From contig CM060915.1 in the NCBI GenBank assembly GCA_030737875.1, positions 907,130,677 to 907,194,676 of the forward strand: DNA of 64,000 nt, read 5' to 3'. This DNA comes from Allium sativum (taxonomy: Eukaryota; Streptophyta; Magnoliopsida; Asparagales; Amaryllidaceae). Shown piece after piece: positions 35,001 to 46,165 of this stretch; position 1 is the stretch's first letter, and each line of letters begins with the position of its first letter. The notes beneath the pieces were generated by a model. The model was not told where the DNA came from. It made no database searches and saw only the letters and a program-made list of their open reading frames with translations. The position numbers and the translations under genes are program-made.

Positions 35001-36620
35001 GAGACCCCAAATAATACTAGAAATATTAAAAAAAATGATTCAATTCCTTTTTTGCAAAAGAAGGAAAATTGGAGAGATTATATAACACCTTAATGTAGGC
35101 TTGTAAGAGCCAACGAGAGCAAACAGGGAGGCAAGCTTTTCAACCATAGAAGAAAAAGGAAATTTTTACTAATAGATTCTAGTGTATTTTCTTCTCATAA
35201 CGTGAGAATGTGAAATAACAAGATTAATTAGAAGGGTTATGCAATAATTTAATAGTTGGTAATTAATAGAGAGAATTCAGAAAAGTCCATTTTCTTGGAA
35301 AGTCATCATATTTAACAACCATTAGTTATATTAACAAATCTATGAACTTAAAATTAATTGAATTATTTAAAGGGTGAAATATAAAGTTACCTCTGATTGG
35401 TGGGAAGCTGTACGGTTGATATGATTAAACACATCTTCCTGTACTTAAAATAAAATGGTATATTAGTTAAAATTAAATTCGGACATATATAGAAAAAATA
35501 ATGAGAAATTTGTGGTATTGATCAGAAAATGAAAAAAAAATACGAGATATTCCAACACAAAATATACCACCAAAATAAATCCATTACAAAATATACCGCC
35601 AAATATAGATTTATGCGAATTAGAATTTGAATGTAGAAAAGGAAACCATAGTTTATATTTTAAATATTTTAGGAATAATGATTCAATTTCTTTTTTTCAA
35701 AAGAGGAGAAGAAAAATAGATTGATTAATACTTTATTGCATCCTCGATATTATACCTAGTATTAGCAACCGTACGCGATAGAGAGAGTAAAGAGGCGAGA
35801 GTTTTAATTGAAGAAGAAAGTAGAGGATTCTACTAATAGATTTTAATAGTTTTTTTTCAATGCGTGAATGTGAAATAATAGAACATACTACGATTGAAAG
35901 GGACCATGTAATAATAAAATAGTAAAATATCAATTGGGTAGAATTGGTATCATACCACTTTCATGTAATCCCACTATATTTAATGAACATTTAACTATAT
36001 ATACAAATTCATGAGATTTGATTTTAAAAATGGAATTATTAATATGGTCAAATGTAACATTATATCTTAAATTATTGTGGGAGCTTTATGAACAAGGGCA
36101 ACAAAAAGTCAATTATTAAACGTAGGAATTTAGAGCACAAATAATACTAGAAATATATGGAATAATGTTTTAATCACATTTTTGCAAAAGAGGAGGAATT
36201 AAATAGATTATTCAATACCTTTCAACCTTGGTACTATGCAAGAGCCTGTGGAAAAGAACATCGAGATGAAGGCTTTAATAACATGAAGAAAGTATGAGAT
36301 TTACTAATGGATTTTAGGGTATTTTATTCTCACAATGTTAAAATATGAGATAACAAAATATATAAGGATCTAAAATTGACCATGTTATATAATAAAATAG
36401 TGGTACTTAATTGAGCGAGAATTTAAAGCTTCCACTGAAAACCCATCACATTTGATAATATTTAGCAGTTTGAGAACAAAGATTTTAAAAGTGAAATTAT
36501 TAAAGGAGACATATGTCAAAAAGTATATCTTAAACTACTTTTTGAACTTATATTTTAAAAGATGTTAAAGAGATCAAATGTAAAATTGTATCTTAAATCA
36601 TTGAGAAGGTTCCATTTGAT
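35001..36620. repeat. three diverged copies of a roughly 0.5-kb unit
   Basis: Three blocks repeat the same landmarks in order: aataatgattcaat or similar, ttttgcaaaagaggag (35051, 35693, 36180), attttactaatagatt, tctcataatgtgaaatgtgaaataaca, then ccattt and cacatttgataa-like words. Anchor spacings are about 640 and 490 bp, the first enlarged by extra AT-rich DNA that contains two acaaaatatacc(a/g)cc copies (35556-35605). No coding content. Confidence 0.6.
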
Positions 36621-37592
36621 GTGAGAATAGCCGCAGATAAGGAAGATAAAAAGTCAAATATTAAATTTTATATATTGTATAATATAATATAATATATTAC
36701 TTTGGATAACTTAATCCACTGGCCTATACTCATTTTGCAATAACATTTTTAAATACTTTGAGTATTATAATTTGTTTGGTACCACTAAAAGAAAAAAATT
36801 GAGTTTATAATTTAGACTACCTTTTAAAATGTTCAATTCTAAAATATTGCTTGATAATTCTGATTATTGAATGTCGAATGTTGAACAAGAACTTACGTGA
36901 TTGTTTGCAATTTAATTTATAAAATGAAGAAATTAAAATATTATTTTTTATGAAAAACTGATGGTTAAAAGTGTATATTTTGAATTACAAGTGGTTAAAA
37001 TCGAGAGAATTATGATTGTTATAAAAGTTAAACAATGGCTCTTTTCAAAGATCAAATGTTCAAATCATTAATTATAGATTTTTCAAAGTTTAAAATTGTG
37101 ATTTTCAATAGAATTTAATTTTAAAATTATTAGTTTAATATTATTTATATCTTTTAAAACTTCAGAATTTAGGAGAAAAACTAGTTTCCAAATTATTAAA
37201 CTTTTGAATTCTCAGTTCTAAAAATCTCAAAAGTGTGGACAACACGAACTCTATAAACTAAAATTTTAAATCTCCAAAGATAATTTTGAAATTTGAATTT
37301 ATTATACTTTAAATGATAATGCGAAGATATAAATGGAACAAACCATTCAACCTTGAGCCTGAGTTTGTTAATGGACTTAGAATATCATTTTCATTGCACC
37401 ACACCTGCAAACTGAATGCCTATTTTAAATAAGAAAACTTACAAATTACAAAGTTATGTTTTGGCAACGCGAATACAAAATACATAAAGTTTTGATTAAT
37501 ATTCAGATGTTCTATTAAATTTTTTTAGCAAAAACAAACATATCCTAGATAGGAAATTTTAACTAATTAGAAAATAAAAACTAAGTCACAAG
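36621..37592. other. AT-rich DNA without identifiable features
   Basis: Very AT-rich; no ORF, no clear repeat and no element ends seen. Confidence 0.5.
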
Positions 37593-37600
37593 TATAATTT

Positions 37601-38126
37601 GGGCATTGTTGTTCGCACTCCAAATTTGGTTAAGGGGTGACTCATTTTCTATTTTATTTTAAATTTATTAAGGGGAGGACACTAGAAAGTGACCCCCCTT
37701 TAAAACTAAATTATAATATGACCAAATTATCCTTACCCTAATAATTAGCCTAATTGAATTGGGTGTTGTTATTGACACTCCAAAATGATTAAATGGGAGA
37801 CACAAATGAAATTCAACAAGATTTTAGTACATTTATTCACAGAATTCAGCAAGGTGTGGTTGAATGTCACCCTCAAAGCAAAGGGCCATCGAAAAAAACG
37901 GTGGGTGTATGCCGAATTTAGTTTTCGACCAAGTCCTGCCTTAGCCATCTTTGGAGTGTCAGTAACAATCCCTTGTAAAAAAAGAGATTCAGAGAAATAA
38001 AGTAGGGGCTATTTTCATAAACTAATTTTAATGTTTAATAGACCCCTTAACAATTTTAAGTAGGACCGAAGTCCCCTTAAAATTGGTCACTACTTAATCA
38101 AAGTTGAAGTGCGAATAACAATCCCC
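37601..38126. mobile_element. terminal-inverted-repeat DNA element (526 bp)
   Basis: The left end GGGCATTGTTGTTCGCACTC and the inverted right end GGGGATTGTTATTCGCACTT match for about 45 bp, continuing through tttg.ttaag.(g)gtgac. It is flanked by 8-bp direct repeats with one mismatch (tataattt at 37593-37600 and taaaattt at 38127-38134). There is no transposase, so it is a MITE-like non-autonomous element. An 8-bp TSD suggests hAT, but the ends look closer to Mutator-like MITEs; the superfamily is open. Confidence 0.72.
37761..37972. mobile_element. inner inverted-repeat element nested in the 526-bp element
   Basis: The left end GGGTGTTGTTATTGACACTC and the inverted right end GGGATTGTTACTGACACTCC form a second TIR pair of the same type (212 bp). 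No matching TSD is visible (attgaatt versus ttgtaaaa). It may be a nested related insertion or an internal duplication of the ends. Confidence 0.55.
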
Positions 38127-38134
38127 TAAAATTT

Positions 38135-38913
38135 ACAATTTAAAGGCAGGATGATTTTGAAACAAATCAGATTTATATTGTAAGGTTCTCTTGCACAAAA
38201 TGTGAAGACTAAGCAGAAACCGGTAAATAGACTGTGGGGAGAAATCAGAGGTATTCCTTGAACATTTTGGTGACACTGACACTTGCATTAATAGAGATTT
38301 TAGAATAAGGCTAGACAAAAAGCTCTTTCAATATTGCTTTTAAAAGAACGAAATACATTATTATCCCACTATTTAGACACGATTCAATGAATCGCCCTAA
38401 ATTGCACTAGCAACCATGATCCCCATAAAGTAAAAGTGTAACTGTTGATTCACGAGAAACAGACATTGTTATCCCACTATTTTTGACACAATACCGCTCT
38501 GAGAGCAAATTCTGCTCTACTCATACACGGAAGATCCGAGTCACCCACATTTTTAGCAAAAAGAAACTTAGCTCAATTAGAACCAAAAATAAGACAACAT
38601 CATTTCAATGATCAATTAGCGTTTACGACACAGTTTGGAATGAATTCTTCCACCAAATCTATTCTATCAAAGGAAATATAGCAGGCATATTTATTATGTG
38701 TAGTGCTAAGTATTATAAGTCTAGTATACCAAAACAGAGAATAGTTAATTATAAACTCGTCGCACAAGTTTATAAATCAAATTTCCACTACTCTGAAATT
38801 CAATATTAGCTAATGATAGCAGTAAGAATGTTGTAATCAGTTTACAACAACAACGTTACACTATTTTATAACATAACATAGAAAATAGAAAGATTATAAA
38901 ATAATGTATATAA
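38135..38913. other. unassigned AT-rich DNA
   Basis: A 15-base word, ttatcccactatttt-like, recurs about 108 bp apart (38361 and 38468) with similar sequence after it (gacac.att/gacacaat). No ORF of interest. The region directly precedes the LINE target site. Confidence 0.4.
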
Positions 38914-38928
38914 ATATACAAATAAAAT
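38914..38928 (+). repeat. left target-site duplication of the LINE
   Basis: ATATACAAATAAAAT. The right copy at 41256-41270 is ATATACAAGTAAAAT, one mismatch in 15. Confidence 0.8.
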
Positions 38929-38958
38929 GAAGATGCCGGTGAAAGATGAAAAAAAGTC

Positions 38959-39978
38959 ATGAAGAGTTTAATGGCGACCTCCTCGGTATCACAGATCACC
39001 AAATCTTGTTCAAAAAACTCCATTACAATAGATTCTGATCATCGATCTTCGGATCCACCTGATCTTAGTTCTGATTTCCAACATGCAGAGTTAAAGAAGG
39101 CATCTAGTCGAGGTATTCTTTCTTTTCCAGCTGTTTCTTCAAAAACGAATTTTACAGATCTGGGTGTGAATGATCTAGAGATTTCTAATAGGGTTATTTC
39201 GATTCAGTCTAAGCCTTGGATAGATGTTGTTAAGCAGAATAGATCACACAAAAGATCTATCCAATTGAATTTTTTTGAACCTGGGGTTAATAACAATACT
39301 AAACCAGCTGTTATTAGTGAAGAGCTGAATAATAAGGCAAGAGAAAGGTGGATTAATTCAATAGTTTTCTATGTCTTTAGGGAGAAACCGTACTATAATT
39401 TTCTAAAGGGTTATATTGATAAAAATTGGAAGTTGAAAGGAAACTATCAATTATTTTCAAGGGAAAACGGATTTTTCATCATTAAGTGTGAGAATCCAGA
39501 GGATTGTGATAATATATTAGAAAAAGGACCTTATTACTACAATAAAAGGTTAATTTTCATGAGGAAATGGCAACCAGGTTTGAAATTAACCTGTAAATCA
39601 TTAAATTCAATACCTATTTGGGTTCGTCTGCCAAACTTAGATTTTTGGACAACGGAAGCTATCAGTAGAATTGTATCTTTATTGGGTAACCCTATAAAGC
39701 TAGACAATATTACTAAAGGTTTTATTCGTATTTCTTATGCAGGAGTGTTAATGGAGGATAGCTTTGATTTTAACTTTCCTGAGTATATTACTATACAATG
39801 TTTTAATGGAGATTTAGTTTGGCATAGAGTTGTATATGAGTGGATTCCCCAAAAGTGTAACAATTGCAAAATATTTGGGCATGTTAAGGAAACGTGTAAA
39901 TCTTTTAAAGTTTGGGCACCCAAAGGAAATTCAAGTACAGTTAATGAAATGGATATAGACATCAATAATGGTCAATAA
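38959..39978 (+). CDS. LINE ORF1 protein: DUF4283-like domain plus zinc knuckle
   Basis: 339 residues. After a Ser-rich leader, residues about 130-290 match the DUF4283-type domain of plant LINE ORF1 (FREKPYYNFLKGYIDKNWKL, FIIKCENPEDCDNILEKGPY, RKWQPGLKL, IPIWVRLPNLDFW). A CX2CX4HX4C knuckle follows near residue 306 (CNNCKIFGHVKETC). Such proteins bind element RNA in the ribonucleoprotein particle. This ATG has an in-frame second Met at codon 5. The frame ends at 39978; the natural tail continues in another frame at 40152-40613, so the C terminus was lost by frameshift. The domain part is intact. Confidence 0.85.
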   Translation: MKSLMATSSVSQITKSCSKNSITIDSDHRSSDPPDLSSDFQHAELKKASSRGILSFPAVSSKTNFTDLGVNDLEISNRVISIQSKPWIDVVKQNRSHKRSIQLNFFEPGVNNNTKPAVISEELNNKARERWINSIVFYVFREKPYYNFLKGYIDKNWKLKGNYQLFSRENGFFIIKCENPEDCDNILEKGPYYYNKRLIFMRKWQPGLKLTCKSLNSIPIWVRLPNLDFWTTEAISRIVSLLGNPIKLDNITKGFIRISYAGVLMEDSFDFNFPEYITIQCFNGDLVWHRVVYEWIPQKCNNCKIFGHVKETCKSFKVWAPKGNSSTVNEMDIDINNGQ

Positions 39979-40151
39979 CATAGAGGTGATATGAAATGGT
40001 AGGAGCAGTAATGTCCATTAATGAACCGGATTGTTCTGGAAAAGGTGTTGATGAAAGGAGCATATATTTGATGACAACATGAGCTAATAAAGAGATAAAT
40101 TTAGGTGAAGAAGTTCATGGCATCTGTAAAGTTACAGGTAAGACTGAAGAT

Positions 40152-40613
40152 ATGCAACAAGAGGATTTGATTACTGATAAAGATTTTGGTGGGAGTCTTG
40201 TAATTTATGAAGGTGTTAATACTGGGAATGTGAATACAAAATCTGGTTCAAGTAATAATGTGATATTTGAAACAAAAGAAATGCTGCTGGTTACTTCCGA
40301 AAATGTTGATGGCGCAGTAGCTCACTCTAAGGCTGATCATCTCTTTCAAGTTGACCAGTCAGATTGTTTTAAGGAAGGGATGCAGATTAAAGATGTAAGT
40401 AAAAATGAGATGGTAAAGACTGGTAGTTTATTCGAGATTAACATGGAAGATTTAAGTAGCAAGCATGAGCATAAAATTTTCATGGGCGAGTCTGACAGTT
40501 CCTCTAGTAGTTTTAAGAGAGGTAGATATAAATACAAGTCCAATAGATTGAAAAGGGATAAAATTGAGATAGGTAATGAGCCACTTGTGGAAGATAACCC
40601 CGGAATGGAATAA
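40152..40613 (+). pseudogene. LINE ORF1 C-terminal tail, out of frame
   Basis: 153 codons, acidic and Ser/Lys-rich with no domain, ending GRYKYKSNRLKRDK... and TAA. Upstream it is open back to a TGA at about 40080. A further open stretch (SRSKSKRIRDENGMPRG) to about 40750 may be the original end. Plant LINE ORF1 proteins usually have a long unstructured tail of this kind after the knuckle. Confidence 0.6.
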
Positions 40614-40754
40614 GTTAATGTCCTAAATCAAATCTAGATCAAAATCCAAAAGGATTAGAGATGAAAATGGAATGCCAAGGGGAGTTACAAAAAGGAGGGA
40701 TAACCAAAAAGTAGTTCTCCTTCTTGGTTGTGTTGTTTTTGATGACTACTAGCT

Positions 40755-41255
40755 TCCTTTGTTGTGGGTTGATCTTTGCTTTGATTTGGTTTAATAATTT
40801 GCCTGTTTTGGTGAAGAGTTTGAGTTATGTCCGTCCTTTTGGTTAGTTGTTTGGTTTTTTCTGCTCGGATGATCTTGAGAAGTTGTGTTTGATTTCGTGC
40901 ATGCACTTGTTTTATCTCTGCTGCGGTTTTGGGTGCTATGTGTTCAAGTTGGTCTTCGGAGGTGTGAATCTTCGATGGAATCTCTGGGCTTTGGGGTTTC
41001 TAGAAGTGGAATTGGATTACTGGACCGTTGGATTTTTGCGTCACTGTGTTGACCTGTGGCTTGCATTAGTGGTTTTTGAGTTTTATTTAGAGATATCTGT
41101 TGCGTCTACTTTTTGGGGTTCTAATGTATTGTTTTGAGCTGGTTTTATTCCTTTGTATAGTACTTGTTTTCTTGTTCTTGATGTTTGTACCAGCTTAAAA
41201 ATCACTTTGTACTTCTTTTGATGTAATATAAGTACCCGTTTGTTCTAAAAATAAA
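40755..41255 (+). other. LINE 3' untranslated region
   Basis: G/T-rich (many ttttgg, gtttg words), ending in a conserved-looking tail (ttgtacttcttttgatgtaa) and A-rich terminus. ORFs here are chance. The transition from the ORF1 tail straight to this region marks where ORF2 is missing. Confidence 0.6.
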
Positions 41256-41270
41256 ATATACAAGTAAAAT

Positions 41271-42233
41271 ATAAATCTAACCGGATAGTGTCTGAGGCTT
41301 GTTTTAACAATTTGCTTAAGAATTTTATTTCAAAATTCTCCCTAGATATAACAGACGTATTCTGCACAAGATTGTAATGAGTATGTCACTATGTGATTTT
41401 ATATAAGAGAAGTAAGAAAAGAGAAAGAAGATTCAGATTCGAATGAGTGAGGATAATGATCAGTTGTCCTCCTTATTTATAGTTTATCCGCATTACTTCA
41501 AGCGGTCACGTCCGTACCTCTTCGTAAAGTCGCGGTCGTATCTTTTCGTCCCTGCCTTTCGCTCGCATCCGCTGCGTCTTGCATTGCCACACCTTTTAGT
41601 TCAGCAGCATCCCACCAAAAGACGCATCTGTTCACAAAGCCACACACCTGCACACTACAGACGCATCCGCCCATAGGTCACACTTGTTGTTTGCGGGTGT
41701 TCGCTAAAAACTACGCCCGTTTTTACAGGTTGTGCGTGCTGCCTTAATGGGTCATATCCATTTGCCAAAAGATTGCACCCGCTTGTTGTTTTGCACCCGT
41801 TCATTCCGAATAATCGCGCCGACTTCAGAAAAACCGCTTCGCATCTCTTTAGGTTTGCTCCTGCCTGTTTCCAATCCATTATAAAGCCCGACTCAGTTTC
41901 AGTTTGGAGCCCGAAACTGTTAAACAATGGCCCAGTAAAAATAAGGTCAAATTAGACCCATACCCAAGCTGGTTCGAGCACGTGTGGTGGTGAAATATGA
42001 CTTCCCTCCTCACAACGAAGCAAGCATTTGGGTGCCCCAAGGTCCCAACATCTTCATTAGGAACTTACTTAAGTACCTTGAAACCTCTTTAATTTTTGAT
42101 GATTTGAGACTATTGAATAAATGTATCTTTCACTAAGTCATAGATTGCATACTACAACACCGAAGAAGTGATGCAGGAAGTGCCAAAAAGTGTTGCTATA
42201 GGAAAAAATGATCTGTGGCAACACTTTCTTGAT
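41271..42233 (-). other. unassigned DNA with a minus-strand promoter-like stretch
   Basis: Minus-strand TATAAATAAGGAGG (41481-41468) lies downstream of CG-rich DNA with repeated gacgcatc(c/t)g words and a TGGGCC motif near 41930. It could be a solo LTR or a promoter fragment; I found no bounded ends. From 42170 the sequence carries GTGTTGC and GCAACAC words typical of DNA-transposon subterminal regions. Confidence 0.35.
41474..41481 (-). promoter_or_regulatory. isolated TATA-like box
   Basis: TATAAATA on the minus strand in a TATA...GGAGG context followed by an A/C-rich leader. No gene that it would drive is recognised. Confidence 0.25.
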
Positions 42234-44959
42234 GTTGCTGTGATGACCCATAACTTCCCCGTGAAGGAAAGCCCGGATTACCTTGAGAACACGACCAATC
42301 CGAACGCAAACAGAAGAACATTTCATTGTATATTACTACAATTCCATCAGAATACAAGAATATACAGAGTATGAATTAATATTACACAGAAAATATCAGA
42401 AATTTAAATTACATTTAAATACATCGCAGCGGAAATAATACAAAACACAATTAGAAAAGATATACGGATACAGAGCTTCCCGGATATCGTTCCAGCTGTA
42501 AATCAGGATCCTGTTAATATAAATCTGCAAAACCAAAACTACTAGCTGCCCGTGTGGAAACAGGGGCACCCAGAGTTTAGGTTAAAACAATAAACTCCAG
42601 GTCAGTCATGTGACTGGTGTGAGAACTAAAATAGTTATTAATCTTTGTTTTTAAAGTTAGGTAAATCAAGGGACCACGCCGTATAACAAGGAATGAGTTT
42701 CCTCCCAGGAATACCAGTGCAGAAAACAAACAGCGCAATGCTAAATAAAGAACAATGAAGCTATTATAAGACCCAGATCCCATCACACAATGCAACGCAA
42801 GCCAGAGGATAGGGTTTTCCCTTATAATAGCCAAATATGCTTGATACGTGAAATTTCATCTTATATTATTACTATAAGTGAAGAAAACAACTTCAAATAT
42901 AAATATATCAATCATAGACGGCATGGGTACCATACATCATGTCGCCAATACTAGGCTCTACAATCAAAACTGCAAAATGTCATATTTGGAAATTGGATTT
43001 CCATCATGGTGGCTCCTGATTCGAAAGATCGATCGCGTAGTGCCATCTACAACGGCTTACGTCCCAGCTAGAGAAAACACCGTAATGCACATCCGCACTT
43101 TTGGGAAATCGAGTATCACTGCGGCTTACGTCTCGGCGAGAGAAAACACCGCTTACCCTATCCCTCTGAGCACTAAGTTCAATCTCGGTCGACCGAATCC
43201 ACGACACCACTAAGGTGCCCATCCTCTAAAAAGCATACTGATTAAACCATCAGTTTACCACCATACCGGGGTGTGAGGCCCGCGAATCAACGCTATACAC
43301 AAAGTTGTGCTATTTTAAAGCTGCGCTTTGATCATCTTCCACCAAACTTTGCTTTTCAACAAAAGTCTGGATCACTGCATCTCAGCATGCCACACTATCA
43401 ATCCATATCGTACCACTGATTTCTGCCAATATATAACCTCTAAGCTCGTATGTCTCAGAGAAGGGCGTTAAGCAAGAGAATAAATTCTCCACCGCCAAAC
43501 AGATATATATTTAGCAGAGATCAACAAATACAATATAAAGGAATACAATGTCAGACACACCATCCATTTACAAGTCCGTTCTAGGTCTGAACGAAACCGG
43601 AGGCACTTTCCTCGCATATCCGTCGACCTCCAAGCACGTCCGGATGGCTACTACTTTAGCTCCCTTCAAGGTAGCTAATCCCATCGTGAGCATCAGTAGC
43701 ACCCATCCATTCGATGTGACGATCGTCGGTCTTGCACCGTCTTCAATCTCTTCGACTCGTCGTCGAATCAGTTATTCAGAATGGGTTATACCCGGACTTT
43801 CTGAATAACTCGCGTATCTTAATCAACAAGTGCTATAAAACACAATATATGCCTCATTCCAATTCAGAATATTCTTTTATTCAGATATTCACACTCCTAG
43901 GGAAAAGATTCCCATTAATTTTATCAAAGATAAATTCTTTTAAATTTATCCTTTAATCTTCCTTTGGATATCATTTCAAACCATATTATGATTTTCCAAA
44001 CTAGTCGGGATTAGCGGACCACACCGATGTAATTAATTATTTTATTTCCCAATCCCAACCTATTTATCCCATGGAGCAAAACTGTTATTACCCCATAACT
44101 AACACCACGGTGTTATCGGTAAATTTAATTACCATTTCACGTTCAAATCTAATTAAAGATTTTAACTATCGCTTTGGAGCAAAACTGGTAATACTCCATT
44201 CTCGCTCACTTTCCCAATTTGGTAATTTAAATTATCAATTCACATTTCAATCTAATTACCGATTCATTAAAACTCCTTTTACTGGGTTGAAGAACTAATG
44301 TCATTTAAAACACATTTCACGGTAAACCCATAAATCAATTCCAATTAAATATATTAGAAATTCTGGTTATTTAAAATCCATTTCAAATTCAATTTATTTA
44401 TTTCAAAAATAAATTGGTTTTAATTCTAGTTCAAAACTAGTTCATTTCGATAAAAATTTATTTTTATCTTTTCAAATATGGTGTTTTTCATCCCAGTTTT
44501 TTCCAAATCATTTCCTAGGATTTTACACAAATTATAGATATTTTTAATTATTTTATCAAGGCCCGTACAGTCGGTTTTCAATAACTACCACCGAACTGCA
44601 CTTACAACGACCTTTTCCAAATTTGATTTGGACATAATTCCAAATACAACAGTTATATTTCAAATTTCTAATATTCATTGGAAAGCTCTTTTCGATACGA
44701 ACCCAACGGTTCCGGTTTGAGGAGAATCCGACGGTCGGATCTCCCGTAATGCCTGTTCGAAGTCAATGGTCGAAATTCGCGAACTGCCGCGGCGCAGCGC
44801 GTTCTGTTCAGGCCATTATATTATATATATATATAATATATACTTCGTCGATTTCCTTTTAAAAACGAATTTTATAAATCGTTTTAAATTCGTTTTCAAA
44901 ACGATTTCAACTTCATTTCAGATTCAAATCAAAATTGAATTTTTCCCAATATAAATTCG

Positions 44960-45340
44960 TTTTAAATTGATTTCAATTCAAATTCGATTCTATTCAATTT
45001 CAATTCGAATTCATTTCTATTCAATTTCAATTTGAATTCGTTTTATATTCAATTCAATTCGAATTCACTTTATATTCAATTCAATTCGAATTCGTTTTAT
45101 ATTCAATTCAATTCGAATTCATTTTCTATTCTATTCAATTCGAATTCTATTTCTATTCTATTCGAATTCATTTTCTATTCTATTCAATTCGAATTCTATT
45201 TCTATTCTATTCAATTTGAATTCATTTTCTATTCTATTCTATTCAATTTGTTTTCTATTCTATTCTATTCAATTTGTTTTCTATTCTATTCTATTCAATT
45301 TGTTTTCTATTCTATCCTATTCAATTTGTATATCTCTTTC
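44960..45340. repeat. GAATTC-rich minisatellite in the left giant LTR
   Basis: Variants of ttctattctattcaattcgaattca are repeated. Most units are near 27 bp or multiples of it, and many carry the palindrome AATTCGAATT. It yields a long FYSIQFEF-type open frame that is only the translated repeat. Confidence 0.85.
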
Positions 45341-46150
45341 TAAATATTCATTTTAAAAACAAATATAATCGATATCAATATCGTTCGCGTCAAAATAGCG
45401 CATCTCTAATTAACACGGCTTTATATTTTTCAATAACTTCGTTATTCTATTCAATAAATGAATATTTATTCTATTCAACACATGAATTTATATTCCTTTC
45501 ACCACATGACTAATCTCAACAATTGAGTACTGTCAACACGTGAATCTTTATTTTATAATATTCTTTATTTTCCCAATTGGAATGAGGCCTAATCAATTAC
45601 CATATAATGTTAATTATACGGATTCCATACAACACATGTATATAATAGCAACGATAAATAATTAACCATCATCCAAAGTGCACCACACAACTGCATAAGC
45701 ATTAAATATAAATAATTAACGCTTACACAGTCTGTCGACCAATCGATCGACCTACAATTAAATAATTGGGATTAGTGTACGCCAAATATCATCCCAACAC
45801 CCGTGTGGGGTTTCAAACAATCAAAGACAAATTTTATTTGTGCAGTTGGGCGATGTGTAAAATTTATCGTCCCAATCAATATCAGTCAAATCAGTGTATA
45901 TAAACAAATCGTCTGATTTGCTTATAAATATTTTATTTCATTTTATATACACGTTAAAAATTCTATTTTAGGTATACAATATTTATTTTCTATATAAATA
46001 TTTTATTTCATTTCACAACACACGATCAACTACACATCAAAATCAAACAAACAAACAAGCCGTCCATGGTCTGTGGACGACGGGTGTCGGGTACTGCTAA
46101 GCACCGTCTGCATCCTAGTATATAATTTTAACTAGAAAACAAGAATTAAA

Positions 46151-46165
46151 GTGAGAAGTTCTCAC
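46151..46165. promoter_or_regulatory. perfect palindrome / splice-donor-like motif
   Basis: GTGAGAAGTTCTCAC, seven-base arms around one base. In element orientation it reads CCCAAG|GTGAGAAC, a good 5' splice-site match. Also at 53267-53281; related forms at about 9876 and 59333-59347. Confidence 0.55.

Larger units (their letters stand above)
38929..41255 (+). mobile_element. LINE (L1-like) with ORF1 only, no ORF2
   Basis: It starts gaagatgccggtgaaag, carries ORF1, a disrupted ORF1 tail and about 500 bp of 3' untranslated DNA ending in A-rich ttctaaaaataaa, and is flanked by 15-bp TSDs with one mismatch. Endonuclease and reverse-transcriptase sequences are absent. The TSDs at both ends show that the present 2.3-kb unit has the ends of one insertion event, so ORF2 was lost either before retrotransposition or by a later internal deletion. 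Confidence 0.82.

Noticed and set aside
44950..45520. Plus-strand ORFs with FYSIQFEF-type repeats (also 51954-52628, 224 codons)
   Set aside because: Translation of the GAATTC-rich minisatellite inside the giant LTR. Length and frame differ between the two LTRs, and the element's own orientation is minus.
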